DNA of 64,000 bases from CAWFGW01 sp963849955 (GCA_963849955.1 CAWKJU010000009.1:558001-622000); one strand, 5' to 3'. Positions 9,511 to 17,922 are shown, counted from the stretch's first letter. The notes: a model not told the origin generated them from the sequence alone. Numbers and translations are program-made.

Positions 9511-9540
9511 AGAGGGTTCTGAAAAGAGCCCTCTTTTTTT
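9511..9540 (+). terminator. Intrinsic terminator, strongest in the plus direction
   Basis: AGAGGGTTCT (9511-9520), a GAAA tetraloop and AGAGCCCTCT (9525-9534) form a 10-bp stem with one T-G pair, followed on the plus strand by a run of T to 9540. On the minus strand it directly follows the arsC-like stop but is trailed only by TTAGTT. It can serve the leftward gene, yet its best orientation has no annotated gene upstream. Confidence 0.8.
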
Positions 9541-9880
9541 ATTTTAAAAGCTCATTCACATTCTCAGGTGGTCTTCCTAAAACCGCGTGATCCCCTTTTA
9601 CGACTATAGGTCGTTCAATTAATTTAGGGTTGGCAATCATCACGTCTACCCATTCTTCTTCGGACAACACTTTTCCTTTAAATTTTTCTTTAAAAACAGC
9701 CTCATTCTTACGTATAATTTCTGAAGCTTTCAACTCTAATTTCTTTAAAAGTACTTGTAGCTCTTCTTTAGAAGGTATTGTTTTTAGATACTCAATTACT
9801 TCAACGTCAACTCCTTTTTCTTCGATAAGTTGTAAGGTTTTGCGACTTTTTGCACATCGAGGATTATGGTATATTTTCAT
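9539..9880 (-). CDS. ArsC-family (glutaredoxin-fold) arsenate reductase-like protein
   Basis: This 113-residue thioredoxin-fold protein begins MKIYHNPRCAKSRKTL, aligning with E. coli ArsC around its catalytic Cys12 (here Cys9). The three arginines that bind arsenate in ArsC have equivalents in EIIRKNE, ERPIVV and LGRPPEN. Arsenate reduction with glutaredoxin is therefore plausible, although many chromosomal members of this family have unproven substrates. No other ars gene is nearby. I placed the start at 9880 because a longer frame to 9928 would overlap hslV, while this ATG sits two bases after the hslV stop. It is probably co-transcribed with hslV and ends at the 9511 hairpin. Confidence 0.85.
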   Translation of the reverse strand: MKIYHNPRCAKSRKTLQLIEEKGVDVEVIEYLKTIPSKEELQVLLKKLELKASEIIRKNEAVFKEKFKGKVLSEEEWVDVMIANPKLIERPIVVKGDHAVLGRPPENVNELLK

Positions 9881-9882
9881 TT

Positions 9883-10431
9883 CTAATTTACTTCTTCTAA
9901 AACGATGTTGTGGTTGGTATAAATACAAATGTCTGCTGCAATGTGTAAGGACTCCTCCACAATTTCTTTTGCGGAAAGGTGTGAGGCATGCTTTTTCATA
10001 GCCAAAGCAGCCGCTTGCGCATACATGCTTCCTGAACCAATCGTAGCAATATCATTATCAGGATCAATCACATCTCCAGTACCAGAAACAATTAAAATTT
10101 CATCTTTAGAAGCGACTATCATCATGGCCTCCAGCTTTCGCAAATAACGATCGGTACGCCAATCTTTCGCTAACTCAATTGCTGCACGTTTCATGTTTCC
10201 ACTATAGGCTTTCAACTTCTCATCAAAACGCTCTAGCAGCGTGAAAGCATCAGCAGTGCTTCCTGCAAAGCCTGTAACAATGTTTCCATCCGCCAGTTTA
10301 CGAATTTTTTTCACATTACTTTTTGCAACGGTATTGCCGAGTGTAGCCTGTCCATCTGCCGCAATAGCAACTTTACCATTATGTTTAACAGCTACGACTG
10401 TTGTTGATCTAATTTTTTCCATTTCTTTCAT
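9883..10431 (-). CDS. hslV: ATP-dependent protease subunit HslV
   Basis: HslV is the proteolytic core of the HslUV (ClpYQ) two-component protease, an N-terminal-threonine hydrolase related to proteasome beta subunits. The motif STTVVAVKHNGK puts the nucleophile Thr at about residue 10 of the chosen start. VAIAADGQATLGNTV and GFAGSTADAFTLLERF are family signatures. The frame extends upstream to 10476, but that extension lies inside the terminator hairpin at 10439-10468, so the ATG at 10431 (or 10422) is preferred. The ATPase partner hslU is not in this window, which is unusual since the two often sit together. The arsC-like gene follows after two bases. Confidence 0.93.
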   Translation of the reverse strand: MKEMEKIRSTTVVAVKHNGKVAIAADGQATLGNTVAKSNVKKIRKLADGNIVTGFAGSTADAFTLLERFDEKLKAYSGNMKRAAIELAKDWRTDRYLRKLEAMMIVASKDEILIVSGTGDVIDPDNDIATIGSGSMYAQAAALAMKKHASHLSAKEIVEESLHIAADICIYTNHNIVLEEVN

Positions 10432-10432
10432 A

Positions 10433-10468
10433 AATAAAAAGCCCCTCAATATTACTAAAGAGAGGCTT
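10433..10468 (-). terminator. Intrinsic terminator after the E2 subunit gene
   Basis: On the minus strand AAGCCTCTC pairs with GAGGGGCTT (9 bp, one T-G pair, 12-base loop) and is followed by TTTTATTTA. It lies 21 bases past the stop at 10489 and ends only two bases before the chosen hslV start. hslV must therefore rely on readthrough or on a promoter inside the E2 gene. Confidence 0.75.
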
Positions 10469-10488
10469 CTGTACAAATCTTGAATAAC

Positions 10489-12129
10489 TTATATTAATAT
10501 TCTAACTGGATCTTCCAACAACCCTTTAAATGTTTGAAGGAAAGCAGCTCCAATAGCACCATCAACTGACCGGTGATCACAGGTCATGGTCACTTTCATG
10601 ATGTTACCTGGAACTATCTGTCCATTTTTCACTACGGGTACTTCTTTAATACCACCAATCGCCATAATACACGATGCAGGAGCATTAATGATTGAAGTAA
10701 ATGATTCAATGCCAAACATCCCTAAGTTGGAGATGGTGAATGTTGCTCCTTGCATTTCATCCATGCCCAATTTTTTATCTTTTGCTCGACCAGCTAAATC
10801 TTTTACTGACGTAGATATTTGAGATAAAGAAAGTGCGTCTGTGTGCTTAATTACTGGTACTACTAATCCGTCTTTGATTGCAACGGCTACACCAACATGA
10901 ATGTGGTTATGAACGGTAACCGCATCCTCAGCTACTGTAGAGTTGACCATTGGATGTTGTTTCAATGACGCAGCCACTGCTTTAACAACCATGTCGTTAA
11001 ATGATATTTTCACTGGTGCCACTTCATTCATTGACGCACGAGCAGCCATCGCTTTCTCCATGTCAATATCCATAGTCAAATAAAAGTGCGGTGCACCAAA
11101 CTGACTAGCTGACAAATTTCTAGCAATTGCTTTACGCATGCTGTTCATTGGAATTTCTTCCGAGCTTTCAACGCCCACTGCAGCAGCACCTGAAACAGCT
11201 GCTGCTGATGGAGTAAATCCTTCGATGTCTGCTTTAATGATTCTTCCATTAGGACCAGAACCCGTTACTTGATCTAAAGCAATTCCTTTGTCCTCCGCTA
11301 ATTTTTTAGCTAAAGGCGATGCTTTTGTTCTACCATCACTATTTCCATTGCTCTTTGCATTAGAAGTCGTTGCCGCTTTAGGTGCAGAAGTAGCACTCGC
11401 TGCTGGTTTAGCATCTTCTTTTTTATCTTCCTTCTCCTCTTTTTCTTTCTTTGGTGCTGACTTAGCACTACTTTTTGATTTTTCAGCATCTAAGATGGCT
11501 TGAAAGTTGGCACCTTCTTCACCCACTATTGCAACAATTCCATTAATTGGAATAGCCGATCCTGCTTCAACACCTATATATAACAATGTTCCATCAGAGT
11601 AAGACTCTAACTCCATTGTCGCTTTATCTGTTTCTACTTCTGCTAACACATCTCCAGTAGACACTTTATCTCCTACTTTCTTTTCCCAACCCACAAAAGT
11701 AGCTTCGGTCATGGTATCTGTCATCTTTGGCATTCTAATCGCCTCAGCATTGATCTCAGAAAGATCTATTTCCTCTGATTCTGAAGAATCGCTCTCCTCT
11801 TCCTCAGCAGGTGCTTCCTCTTTCGATTCTTTTTCTTCTTTCTTAGGTTCAGAAGAACCGTTACCGGATAACAAATCACTGATATCTTCACCTTCTTCTC
11901 CAATGATTGCAATCATTGCGTCAATAGGTACACCTTCTCCTTTTTTTGCTCCGATGTGTAAAAGTACGCCATCATCGTAGGACTCGAGTTCCATAGTGGC
12001 TTTGTCAGTTTCAACTTCAGCCAAAATATCTCCTGATGATACTTTATCTCCTACTTTTTTATGCCATTCAGCAATCACCCCTTCGGTCATGGTGTCGCTC
12101 ATCTTAGGCATTTTAATTAGTTCTGCCAT
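10489..12129 (-). CDS. pdhC: Dihydrolipoamide acetyltransferase (pyruvate dehydrogenase E2), two lipoyl domains
   Basis: This is the E2 core of the pyruvate dehydrogenase complex, moving acetyl groups from E1 to CoA. Two lipoyl domains lie at residues 1-80 and 130-207, each with the ETDKATMELES motif (lipoylated Lys43 and Lys169). They are joined by acidic and Ala/Lys-rich linkers. The E1/E3-binding domain is at about 268-306 (KASPLAKKLAEDKGI, GSGPNGRIIKADIEG). The catalytic domain ends with CDHRSVDGAIGA (His519, Asp523). The start is the common ATG next to MAELIKMPKMSDTM. A good promoter lies at 12158-12188 and a terminator follows, so it is probably monocistronic; E1 and E3 genes are elsewhere. 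Confidence 0.95.
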   Translation of the reverse strand: MAELIKMPKMSDTMTEGVIAEWHKKVGDKVSSGDILAEVETDKATMELESYDDGVLLHIGAKKGEGVPIDAMIAIIGEEGEDISDLLSGNGSSEPKKEEKESKEEAPAEEEESDSSESEEIDLSEINAEAIRMPKMTDTMTEATFVGWEKKVGDKVSTGDVLAEVETDKATMELESYSDGTLLYIGVEAGSAIPINGIVAIVGEEGANFQAILDAEKSKSSAKSAPKKEKEEKEDKKEDAKPAASATSAPKAATTSNAKSNGNSDGRTKASPLAKKLAEDKGIALDQVTGSGPNGRIIKADIEGFTPSAAAVSGAAAVGVESSEEIPMNSMRKAIARNLSASQFGAPHFYLTMDIDMEKAMAARASMNEVAPVKISFNDMVVKAVAASLKQHPMVNSTVAEDAVTVHNHIHVGVAVAIKDGLVVPVIKHTDALSLSQISTSVKDLAGRAKDKKLGMDEMQGATFTISNLGMFGIESFTSIINAPASCIMAIGGIKEVPVVKNGQIVPGNIMKVTMTCDHRSVDGAIGAAFLQTFKGLLEDPVRILI

Positions 12130-12157
12130 GTCTATCTCACTCTAATTTGTAAACGGT

Positions 12158-12188
12158 CAAAAATAAACCAATAAATATCATTTCACAA
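12158..12188 (-). promoter_or_regulatory. Bacteroidota-type promoter of the E2 gene
   Basis: On the minus strand TTGT (12185-12188), 19 bases, then TATTTTTG (12158-12165) fits the Bacteroidota consensus (-33 TTTG, -7 TAnnTTTG). The -7 box ends 28 bases before the ATG at 12129. Confidence 0.6.
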
Positions 12189-12197
12189 GTTTTTATG

Positions 12198-12550
12198 GAG
12201 TATTGAGTAGCGAGAGGTGAGTAGTGAGATGTTAGTACAGAGTAATGAGATATTAGCACTGAGTATTAAGTATTAAGTATTAAGTGGTTATGAAGCAGAA
12301 ACAGTAAGTACTATGTATTAAATATTTAGATAATATAGTCAAAAAGAGTAGGTAAGTGATTCGTGATTATGAAAAATTAGAAATTAGATTTTTGAAATTT
12401 GTTATCGTTAAATATTTTCCATTTTTAGTAATCTAAAGAAGTAAATAGCAATCATAATTTACTTATAACGCAATTTTTACTTAGAGAAAATCTTGGTTCT
12501 TGGATCTAGCATCTTGGCTCTCAATACTCCATACTCAAATCTCAATACTC
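12198..12550. repeat. Dispersed intergenic repeat with GAGTATTGAG / CTCAATACTC ends
   Basis: The 424-base gap 12130-12553 has no gene. Near its left side it carries GAGTATTGAGTAGCGA (12198-12213), followed by degenerate GAGTA/TTAGTA/AAGTATT units. Near its right side it has TTCTTGGATCTAGCATCTTGG and two exact CTCAATACTC copies (12520-12529, 12541-12550), the inverse of the left end. A closely related copy is at 30805-30898. No open frame or transposase is present; a small non-autonomous element or simple-sequence expansion are both possible. Confidence 0.6.
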
Positions 12551-12553
12551 TTC

Positions 12554-13177
12554 TCAATCAATCAACCCTGCTGCTTCTAAGTGTTTAATTGAATTATATG
12601 TTTCCAGCTCAAATTGTTCACCATCAAAGTTGATAACATATAAACCTAAATTGTGGTGATGGTAATCGTCCATCTGAATTAAATCTTTGCCTAGTAATTG
12701 GCAAAGTAAAATACGAATTGCTCGTCCGTGCATACATACCAACACCTTATCATGAGGCGATGATTTTATTAAATCAATTACAGGAAGTTGTCTCTCGGCC
12801 ACTTCTACAGGGCTTTCTCCATCCATCGCTTTTAAAGCGACTTCTCCTTTTGTCCATTTGCCACAGATTTCTAAATACTCTGGAAATTCCGCGATAACAC
12901 TTCCATCTGATGTTCCCCAACTAATTTCACACAACCCCTCTTGCTGGCTGGTTTCTATACCCAAATCAATAAACGACTGCACAGACTCGGTGGTACGTTG
13001 TAATGTGGAAGTATATATAAATTTGAAGCCTTCCTCTTTATAAAATTCAAAGAAAGCCTTTGCTTGTTGCCTGCCTTTTTCATTTAAAGGTGCATTTACC
13101 CCTTTACCTTGTAAAATCCCGTTTTTATTATAATCTGTTTGTCCGTGGCGTACAATGTAAATTTTTTTTGAAACCAT
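12554..13177 (-). CDS. Histidine phosphatase superfamily protein (phosphoglycerate-mutase-like)
   Basis: The 207-residue product begins IYIVRHGQTDYNKNG, the phosphohistidine signature of this superfamily, with His11 as the phospho-acceptor. The supporting residues are present: Arg in YTSTLQRTTES, Glu in LCEISWG and the second His in VLVCMHGRAIR. The family includes cofactor-dependent mutases, cobalamin or sugar phosphatases and broad phosphatases. The sequence does not decide between them and the neighbours (E2 subunit, menaquinone genes) give no clue. It is transcribed away from the divergent menaquinone cluster. An unusual HHHN cluster lies near the C-terminus (DDYHHHNLGLYV). Confidence 0.88.
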   Translation of the reverse strand: MVSKKIYIVRHGQTDYNKNGILQGKGVNAPLNEKGRQQAKAFFEFYKEEGFKFIYTSTLQRTTESVQSFIDLGIETSQQEGLCEISWGTSDGSVIAEFPEYLEICGKWTKGEVALKAMDGESPVEVAERQLPVIDLIKSSPHDKVLVCMHGRAIRILLCQLLGKDLIQMDDYHHHNLGLYVINFDGEQFELETYNSIKHLEAAGLID

Positions 13178-13290
13178 TTTCTACTAGTTTTGTTCAGGTG
13201 GGTGATAAACTGTCTTAATTGACGTTAGACGAGTTACAAATTTAATCATTTTAAACTCCAAAAAGACACTTGCCAAGCTTAATTCATCAC

Positions 13291-13719
13291 ATGGAAAAAA
13301 TATTCCCAAAAGATATCACCATAGATTTACTCAATGAAAAGTACCGTGGCAACATGATTACTCACTTGGATATTGAGTACACTGAAATAGGTGATGATTT
13401 TTTAAGTGGAAAAATGCCCGTGGACCACAGAACGATGCAACCAATGAACATTCTGCATGGAGGTGCGTCCGTAGTGTTAGCAGAAACATTAGGAAGTGTT
13501 GCCTCAAGTTTATGCATTGATTTAAACAAAAAGATAAGTGTAGGACTCGAGATTAACGCCAACCACATTAAATCGGTACACGATGGATATGTCTACGGCA
13601 AAGCACAAATTGTGCATTTAGGAAAGAGTACACACATTTGGCAAATTGACCTTACAAACAGCAAGGGTGATTTAGTATGTGTCAGCCGGTTAACAGTAGC
13701 AGTGTTGGATAGAAAATAA
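13291..13719 (+). CDS. menI: Hotdog-fold thioesterase, probable DHNA-CoA thioesterase
   Basis: This 142-residue hotdog protein carries HGGASVVLAETLGSVAS, almost the same as the active-site segment of E. coli YdiI/MenI, which hydrolyses 1,4-dihydroxy-2-naphthoyl-CoA in menaquinone synthesis; the Glu in LAETLG is the catalytic residue. Its place as the first gene of a menF-menD-menB-menE cluster fits this step well. A TTG-initiated extension to 13270 is possible, but the ATG at 13291 (MEKIFPKDI) matches family length. The gap to menF is only five bases. The alternative, a general PaaI-type thioesterase, is less likely given the context. Confidence 0.88.
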   Translation: MEKIFPKDITIDLLNEKYRGNMITHLDIEYTEIGDDFLSGKMPVDHRTMQPMNILHGGASVVLAETLGSVASSLCIDLNKKISVGLEINANHIKSVHDGYVYGKAQIVHLGKSTHIWQIDLTNSKGDLVCVSRLTVAVLDRK

Positions 13720-13724
13720 ACTAG

Positions 13725-14897
13725 TTGAAGACGTTAGTATCACATCCCGTTGACCGAACTCTTTTTTTAAACAACGCTATCCAATTTGCGCTTAACAACT
13801 CCTATGGAATAGCCGTATGGAAAAACCCTTTAAACTCTAGCTTTTTCATTTCCCTCAACAGTAAACCACCACTTCAAGGAAAAATAGAAGTAGAAACATC
13901 ACATCCTGGTTTTTGTATTTCTCCTTTTGAAAATGAGCAACTTAATGAAACACTGTTTTTCGAATCAAATATTTTGTATCAACTAAATGAAAAACAGCTA
14001 AAGCCTTTAATAGCTCATGAGAATTTTGAAGATTATTGTTTAAATAATCAAGAAAAGCACCATTCATCACTTTATTACATTCACTACGCGGGTAAAGACA
14101 CTTTAAAAGACGACTACCTCCATGGAGTAATTTCCGCAAAACAAGAAATTGCCCACACGGCCTTAAAAAAGGTGATTGTTTCTAAAACAAAAACAAAACA
14201 ACATCACCAGGAACTGGATATCATCTCCAAATTTTTGGAAATAGCTTCGCTTTATCCTAATGCCTTTGTGTCGTTTGTGTCTTCGCCTGAAACAGGATCA
14301 TGGATGGGTGCAAGTCCTGAAATATTAATTTGTATTGACGAAAACAGACAGTTTAAAACAGTTGCTTTGGCAGGAACACAATCCTATGATGAATCTAAAG
14401 AGATTAAAACAGCTGTTTGGACTCAAAAAGAGATTGAAGAACAAGCATTGGTTTCCCGTTACATCACGCATTGTTTAAAGTCAATTCGGTTAAGAGAGTT
14501 TGAAGACATTGGACCGAAAACAATAAAAGCAGGAAATTTACTTCATTTAAAAACGGAGTTTCATGTCAATATGAATGAAGTAGATTTCCCAAATTTAGGC
14601 ACTCAAATGTTAGAACTGCTACACCCTACTTCGGCTGTATGCGGAATGCCTAAAAAAAACGCACTAGCTTTTATTCACCAGCATGAAAGACATGAAAGAC
14701 GGTTTTACAGTGGTTTTTTAGGTCCAGTAAACATACAAAACGAAACAACTATATATGTTAACCTTCGCTGTGTAGAAATCACTAAAAATCAATTGGTATT
14801 TTATGCAGGTGCGGGCATAACGGAAGATTCAGATCCTGAAAAAGAATGGATCGAGACCGAACAAAAGTGCGAGGTATTAGGCAAGCTTTTCAATTAA
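13725..14897 (+). CDS. menF: Isochorismate synthase
   Basis: MenF converts chorismate to isochorismate, the entry reaction of menaquinone synthesis. The C-terminal chorismate-binding domain is clear: GASPEILICI, VALAGTQSY, the metal and substrate segment HPTSAVCGMPK, the Arg/Gly stretch ERRFYSGFLGPV, and EKEWIETEQKCEVL with metal-binding Glu residues. At 390 residues it is of normal length. No ATG fits the N-terminus; a TTG at 13725, five bases after the menI stop, gives MKTLVSHPVDRT and is the best start. It is followed after four bases by menD. Confidence 0.92.
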   Translation: MKTLVSHPVDRTLFLNNAIQFALNNSYGIAVWKNPLNSSFFISLNSKPPLQGKIEVETSHPGFCISPFENEQLNETLFFESNILYQLNEKQLKPLIAHENFEDYCLNNQEKHHSSLYYIHYAGKDTLKDDYLHGVISAKQEIAHTALKKVIVSKTKTKQHHQELDIISKFLEIASLYPNAFVSFVSSPETGSWMGASPEILICIDENRQFKTVALAGTQSYDESKEIKTAVWTQKEIEEQALVSRYITHCLKSIRLREFEDIGPKTIKAGNLLHLKTEFHVNMNEVDFPNLGTQMLELLHPTSAVCGMPKKNALAFIHQHERHERRFYSGFLGPVNIQNETTIYVNLRCVEITKNQLVFYAGAGITEDSDPEKEWIETEQKCEVLGKLFN

Positions 14898-14901
14898 CAT
14901 T

Positions 14902-16557
14902 ATGCACAGTAATCTCCAACAAATTCACGATATAGCTGCTGTTTGTGCTCAAAAAGGCATTAAGCGAGTAGTTCTATCACCTGGATCACGTTGTGCACCC
15001 ATTACTGTCTCCTTTGCCAGACACCCAGAAGTTGAAACTTTTGTGGTTCCAGATGAACGTTCTGCCGCTTTTATCGCCTTAGGAATGGCGTTAGAAACCA
15101 AAACAACCGTAGCGATTGTCTGTACCTCGGGTACTGCAGCTGTCAATTATTATCCAGCAATTACTGAAGCGTATTATCAGCAAATCCCCTTGTTAGTCAT
15201 CACCGCTGACCGCCCACCTGAATTAATAGACCAAGGTGATGGACAGACTATTCGTCAAGAAAATCTTTACGCGAACCATATCAAACAGAGTTTTTCTTTT
15301 CCAATTGACGCGAAGTTAGAATCGGCTCATCAACTACTAGCCGATGCCATTGACTTAACTCAAGCATTGCCTCAAGGCCCAGTTCATGTGAATGTTCCTA
15401 TTAGAGAACCTTTTTATCCTGAGAAGAATGAAACACTTAATTTCTCTCCATTTACCCTTAACCAAACCAAAAAGGAACCGTTGCACACCCCACCTCTACC
15501 GGACTTAACGGTATTTAAGAATGTTTTAATCGTGGTTGGACAGGCAGAGTTGAGCCAGGAGATAAACAATCGACTCCATTCATGTGAGGTCCCTATAATT
15601 TGCGAAAGCATTAGCAATTTGGCTGAACTTAAACATGGTGTTAATACGCATGATTTATTTCTCTCTAAATTAAGTGATGAAGAACAAAAACACCTGCAAC
15701 CTGACCTACTCATTAGTTTGGGAGATGCGATACTCTCAAAATCCTTAAAACAGTTTTTAAGAGCTAATAAACCGAAAGCACATTGGAACTTCTCTAATAC
15801 AGAAACGCCAGTAGATGTCTTTCAAAGTATTTCCCATTCATTTCCTTCTGAACAATTAAATCAACTGGACTTCAAAAGCCTTACATCGGAAGTAACTAAG
15901 GATTGGTTAACCCATAATGAAAACGCCAAAACTCATCTTAAAACTACGTTAGAAACAACTGACTGGAATGAGTTTACGGCTATCCAACAAGTAGTACAAG
16001 GGCTTCCAAAAGTTTGCAACCTGCATGTTGCCAATAGTATGAGCATTCGTTATGTCAACTACTTAACTTTTTTATTGAACGAAAACCAAATCGTAAGAAG
16101 TAACAGGGGCACCAGTGGCATTGATGGTAGTGTAAGTACAGCAGTGGGTTGTGCAATTACCTCTCCTGATAAATTAAACATTTTAATCACAGGTGATCTT
16201 GCTTTTTTCTATGACCGAAATGGCTTGTGGCACAATCATTTACCCAAAAATTTACGGATTATTCTAATGAACAACCACGGTGGTGGTATTTTTAGAATGA
16301 TCGATGGACCAGCCAATTTACCAGAACATGAAACCTATTTTGAGACCCCACAACATTTAAATGGGAAAAATACCGCAAATGATTTTAATTTGGGGTATTC
16401 AAGCTGTACGAATCATTCGGAGTTGAATAACGCCTTAAATGTAGTCATGCAGCCGTTGACTAATTCTCACTTATTAGAAATAACTACTAACACTGTTCAT
16501 AATACTGTCTTTTTTAAGCAGTTAAAACAAACCTATAACACCAAGACCAATGACTAA
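14902..16557 (+). CDS. menD: 2-succinyl-5-enolpyruvyl-6-hydroxy-3-cyclohexene-1-carboxylate synthase
   Basis: MenD is a thiamine-diphosphate enzyme that joins isochorismate and 2-oxoglutarate. The 551-residue protein shows the N-terminal pyrimidine-binding domain (RVVLSPGSRCAPI, TSGTAAVNYYPAITEA, with the activating Glu, then PLLVITADRPPEL). It also shows the C-terminal pyrophosphate-binding domain (NRGTSGIDGSVSTAVG, ITGDLAFFYDRNG and MNNHGGGIFRMID, the GD...NN metal motif). It overlaps menB by eight bases, so translation is probably coupled. All key motifs appear intact. Confidence 0.96.
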   Translation: MHSNLQQIHDIAAVCAQKGIKRVVLSPGSRCAPITVSFARHPEVETFVVPDERSAAFIALGMALETKTTVAIVCTSGTAAVNYYPAITEAYYQQIPLLVITADRPPELIDQGDGQTIRQENLYANHIKQSFSFPIDAKLESAHQLLADAIDLTQALPQGPVHVNVPIREPFYPEKNETLNFSPFTLNQTKKEPLHTPPLPDLTVFKNVLIVVGQAELSQEINNRLHSCEVPIICESISNLAELKHGVNTHDLFLSKLSDEEQKHLQPDLLISLGDAILSKSLKQFLRANKPKAHWNFSNTETPVDVFQSISHSFPSEQLNQLDFKSLTSEVTKDWLTHNENAKTHLKTTLETTDWNEFTAIQQVVQGLPKVCNLHVANSMSIRYVNYLTFLLNENQIVRSNRGTSGIDGSVSTAVGCAITSPDKLNILITGDLAFFYDRNGLWHNHLPKNLRIILMNNHGGGIFRMIDGPANLPEHETYFETPQHLNGKNTANDFNLGYSSCTNHSELNNALNVVMQPLTNSHLLEITTNTVHNTVFFKQLKQTYNTKTND

Positions 16558-17392
16558 AATCGAGTGGAAAATAGCGAAAACATACGAAGACATCACCTAC
16601 AAAAAAGCAAACGGAGTAGCTCGTATTGCTTTTAATCGACCTGATGTACGCAATGCCTTTAGACCCAAGACTACTAGTGAATTATATGATGCCTTTTATG
16701 ACGCACAAGAAGATACCTCTATTGGTGTGGTATTACTTTCCGCTGAGGGACCATCCTCTAAAGATGGAATCTATTCGTTTTGCAGTGGTGGTGATCAAAA
16801 AGCTCGCGGCCACCAAGGTTATGTGGGGGAAGATGGCATGCACCGCTTGAATATACTTGAAGTGCAACGACTCATCCGCTTTATGCCAAAAGTAGTGATT
16901 GCCGTTGTCCCAGGTTGGGCTGTAGGTGGTGGTCATAGTTTACATGTGGTTTGTGACCTCACCCTAGCTAGTAAAGAACATGCGATATTCAAACAAACTG
17001 ATGCCGATGTTACCAGTTTTGATGGCGGTTATGGATCTGCTTACTTAGCTAAAATGGTTGGACAAAAAAAAGCTCGGGAAATTTTCTTCCTGGGAAGAAA
17101 TTATTCTGCCCAAGATGCTTATGAAATGGGGATGGTGAATGCCGTAATCCCGCACGCTGAATTAGAAGATACTGCCTACCAATGGGCTCAAGAAATTTTA
17201 GAAAAATCACCTACTTCCATTAAAATGTTGAAATTTGCTATGAATTTAACGGATGACGGAATGGTTGGTCAACAAGTTTTTGCGGGTGAAGCCACACGGT
17301 TAGCATATATGACTGAAGAAGCAAAAGAAGGTAGAAATGCCTTTCTGGAAAAGAGGAAACCTAATTTTAAAGATATTAAGTGGCTACCTTAA
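16550..17392 (+). CDS. menB: 1,4-Dihydroxy-2-naphthoyl-CoA synthase
   Basis: MenB is a crotonase-fold enzyme closing the second ring of the naphthoquinone nucleus from O-succinylbenzoyl-CoA. The product has 280 residues. Visible motifs are FRPKTTSELYDAF, SGGDQKARG, the oxyanion-hole segment VPGWAVGGGHSLH and TDADVTSFDGGYGSAYLA, which contains the Asp and Tyr positions diagnostic of MenB rather than general enoyl-CoA hydratases. The start overlaps the menD end. A 12-bp A/T hairpin at 17411-17442 lies just after the stop. Confidence 0.96.
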   Translation: MTKIEWKIAKTYEDITYKKANGVARIAFNRPDVRNAFRPKTTSELYDAFYDAQEDTSIGVVLLSAEGPSSKDGIYSFCSGGDQKARGHQGYVGEDGMHRLNILEVQRLIRFMPKVVIAVVPGWAVGGGHSLHVVCDLTLASKEHAIFKQTDADVTSFDGGYGSAYLAKMVGQKKAREIFFLGRNYSAQDAYEMGMVNAVIPHAELEDTAYQWAQEILEKSPTSIKMLKFAMNLTDDGMVGQQVFAGEATRLAYMTEEAKEGRNAFLEKRKPNFKDIKWLP

Positions 17393-17410
17393 CTTTACTA
17401 ATGAATTAAT

Positions 17411-17442
17411 TTAAAAAAAAATGGCCACTAATTTTTTTTTAA
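17411..17442 (+). terminator. 12-bp A/T hairpin after menB
   Basis: The 12-base arms, T2-A9-T (17411-17422) and A-T9-A2 (17431-17442), enclose an 8-base loop GGCCACTA. The T-rich descending arm could act as a terminator separating menB from the acidic protein gene, though the stem has no G-C pairs. Confidence 0.4.
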
Positions 17443-17538
17443 TCGAATTCATCTTCATAATTGCATTACAATTCATTTTATATATTTTCATGCTTATAAA
17501 ATGAATGTTAATTAAGTAATCATTAACCAAACACCTGA

Positions 17539-17922
17539 ATGTCAAACAGTAAGCCTCGAGTAATAAAGGATTATGAAAAACTAACTCCAGAAGTACAGGA
17601 GCAAATCAAACTTACTTATCCGAATGGTTTTCATAACCACCTAGTAGAATACGTAGACAAGGAAGGAAAAAAGAAAAAGGCACTTCCATTTGAAGCAGAA
17701 GAATACTATTACCTAATTCGTATGAGTATCATTGAAGCTAAGAAAATCATTAGCGATGATGATGACTATGATGAGGATGGTATTCTTAGAGACGAAGTTC
17801 AGGAGGAATATCAAGATAAATATAGCGAAGAAGAATCTTCTTCAGATGCTGAGTTTGATCCGTATGCAGACACTGATGATGATGGAGATGACGATGATGA
17901 TGGACTCAAAGACGAATTTTAG
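17539..17922 (+). CDS. Conserved small acidic protein, unknown function
   Basis: This 127-residue cytoplasmic protein has an N-terminal half of mixed composition (RVIKDYEKLTPEVQEQIK, YPNGFHNHLVEYVDKEGK, ALPFEAEEYYYLIRMS). Its C-terminal half is extremely acidic, with runs such as SDDDDYDEDG and TDDDGDDDDDG. I recall similar short proteins across Bacteroidota, but none with a function I can name. The acidic tail suggests a disordered, perhaps nucleic-acid-mimicking or chaperone-like segment; this is speculation. It sits between menB and menE in the same direction, about 40 bases before menE. The region before it carries the A/T hairpin. Confidence 0.8.
   Translation: MSNSKPRVIKDYEKLTPEVQEQIKLTYPNGFHNHLVEYVDKEGKKKKALPFEAEEYYYLIRMSIIEAKKIISDDDDYDEDGILRDEVQEEYQDKYSEEESSSDAEFDPYADTDDDGDDDDDGLKDEF

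Larger units (their letters stand above)
8955..9538. other. Long noncoding region upstream of gyrA
   Basis: No convincing gene lies here on either strand; the longest ATG frames are about 20 codons. The region holds two inverted DnaA-box matches (9026-9056), a 12-mer AGATGTTAGTAC at 9236-9247 that recurs exactly at 12227-12238 inside another intergenic repeat, a perfect 9-bp palindrome (9407-9426) and an intrinsic terminator pointing rightward (9511-9540). It must contain the gyrA promoter, but I could not place a good TAnnTTTG box. Confidence 0.6.

Noticed and set aside
8955..9538. Replication origin
   Set aside because: Only two DnaA boxes, no clear A+T-rich unwinding tract with boxes, and no dnaA or dnaN nearby; gene orientations on the right are mixed.
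9881..9928. N-terminal extension of the arsC-like protein
   Set aside because: It overlaps hslV by 46 bases, and the family N-terminus begins at the ATG at 9880.
10432..10476. N-terminal extension of HslV
   Set aside because: It lies within the E2 terminator hairpin and lacks similarity to HslV.
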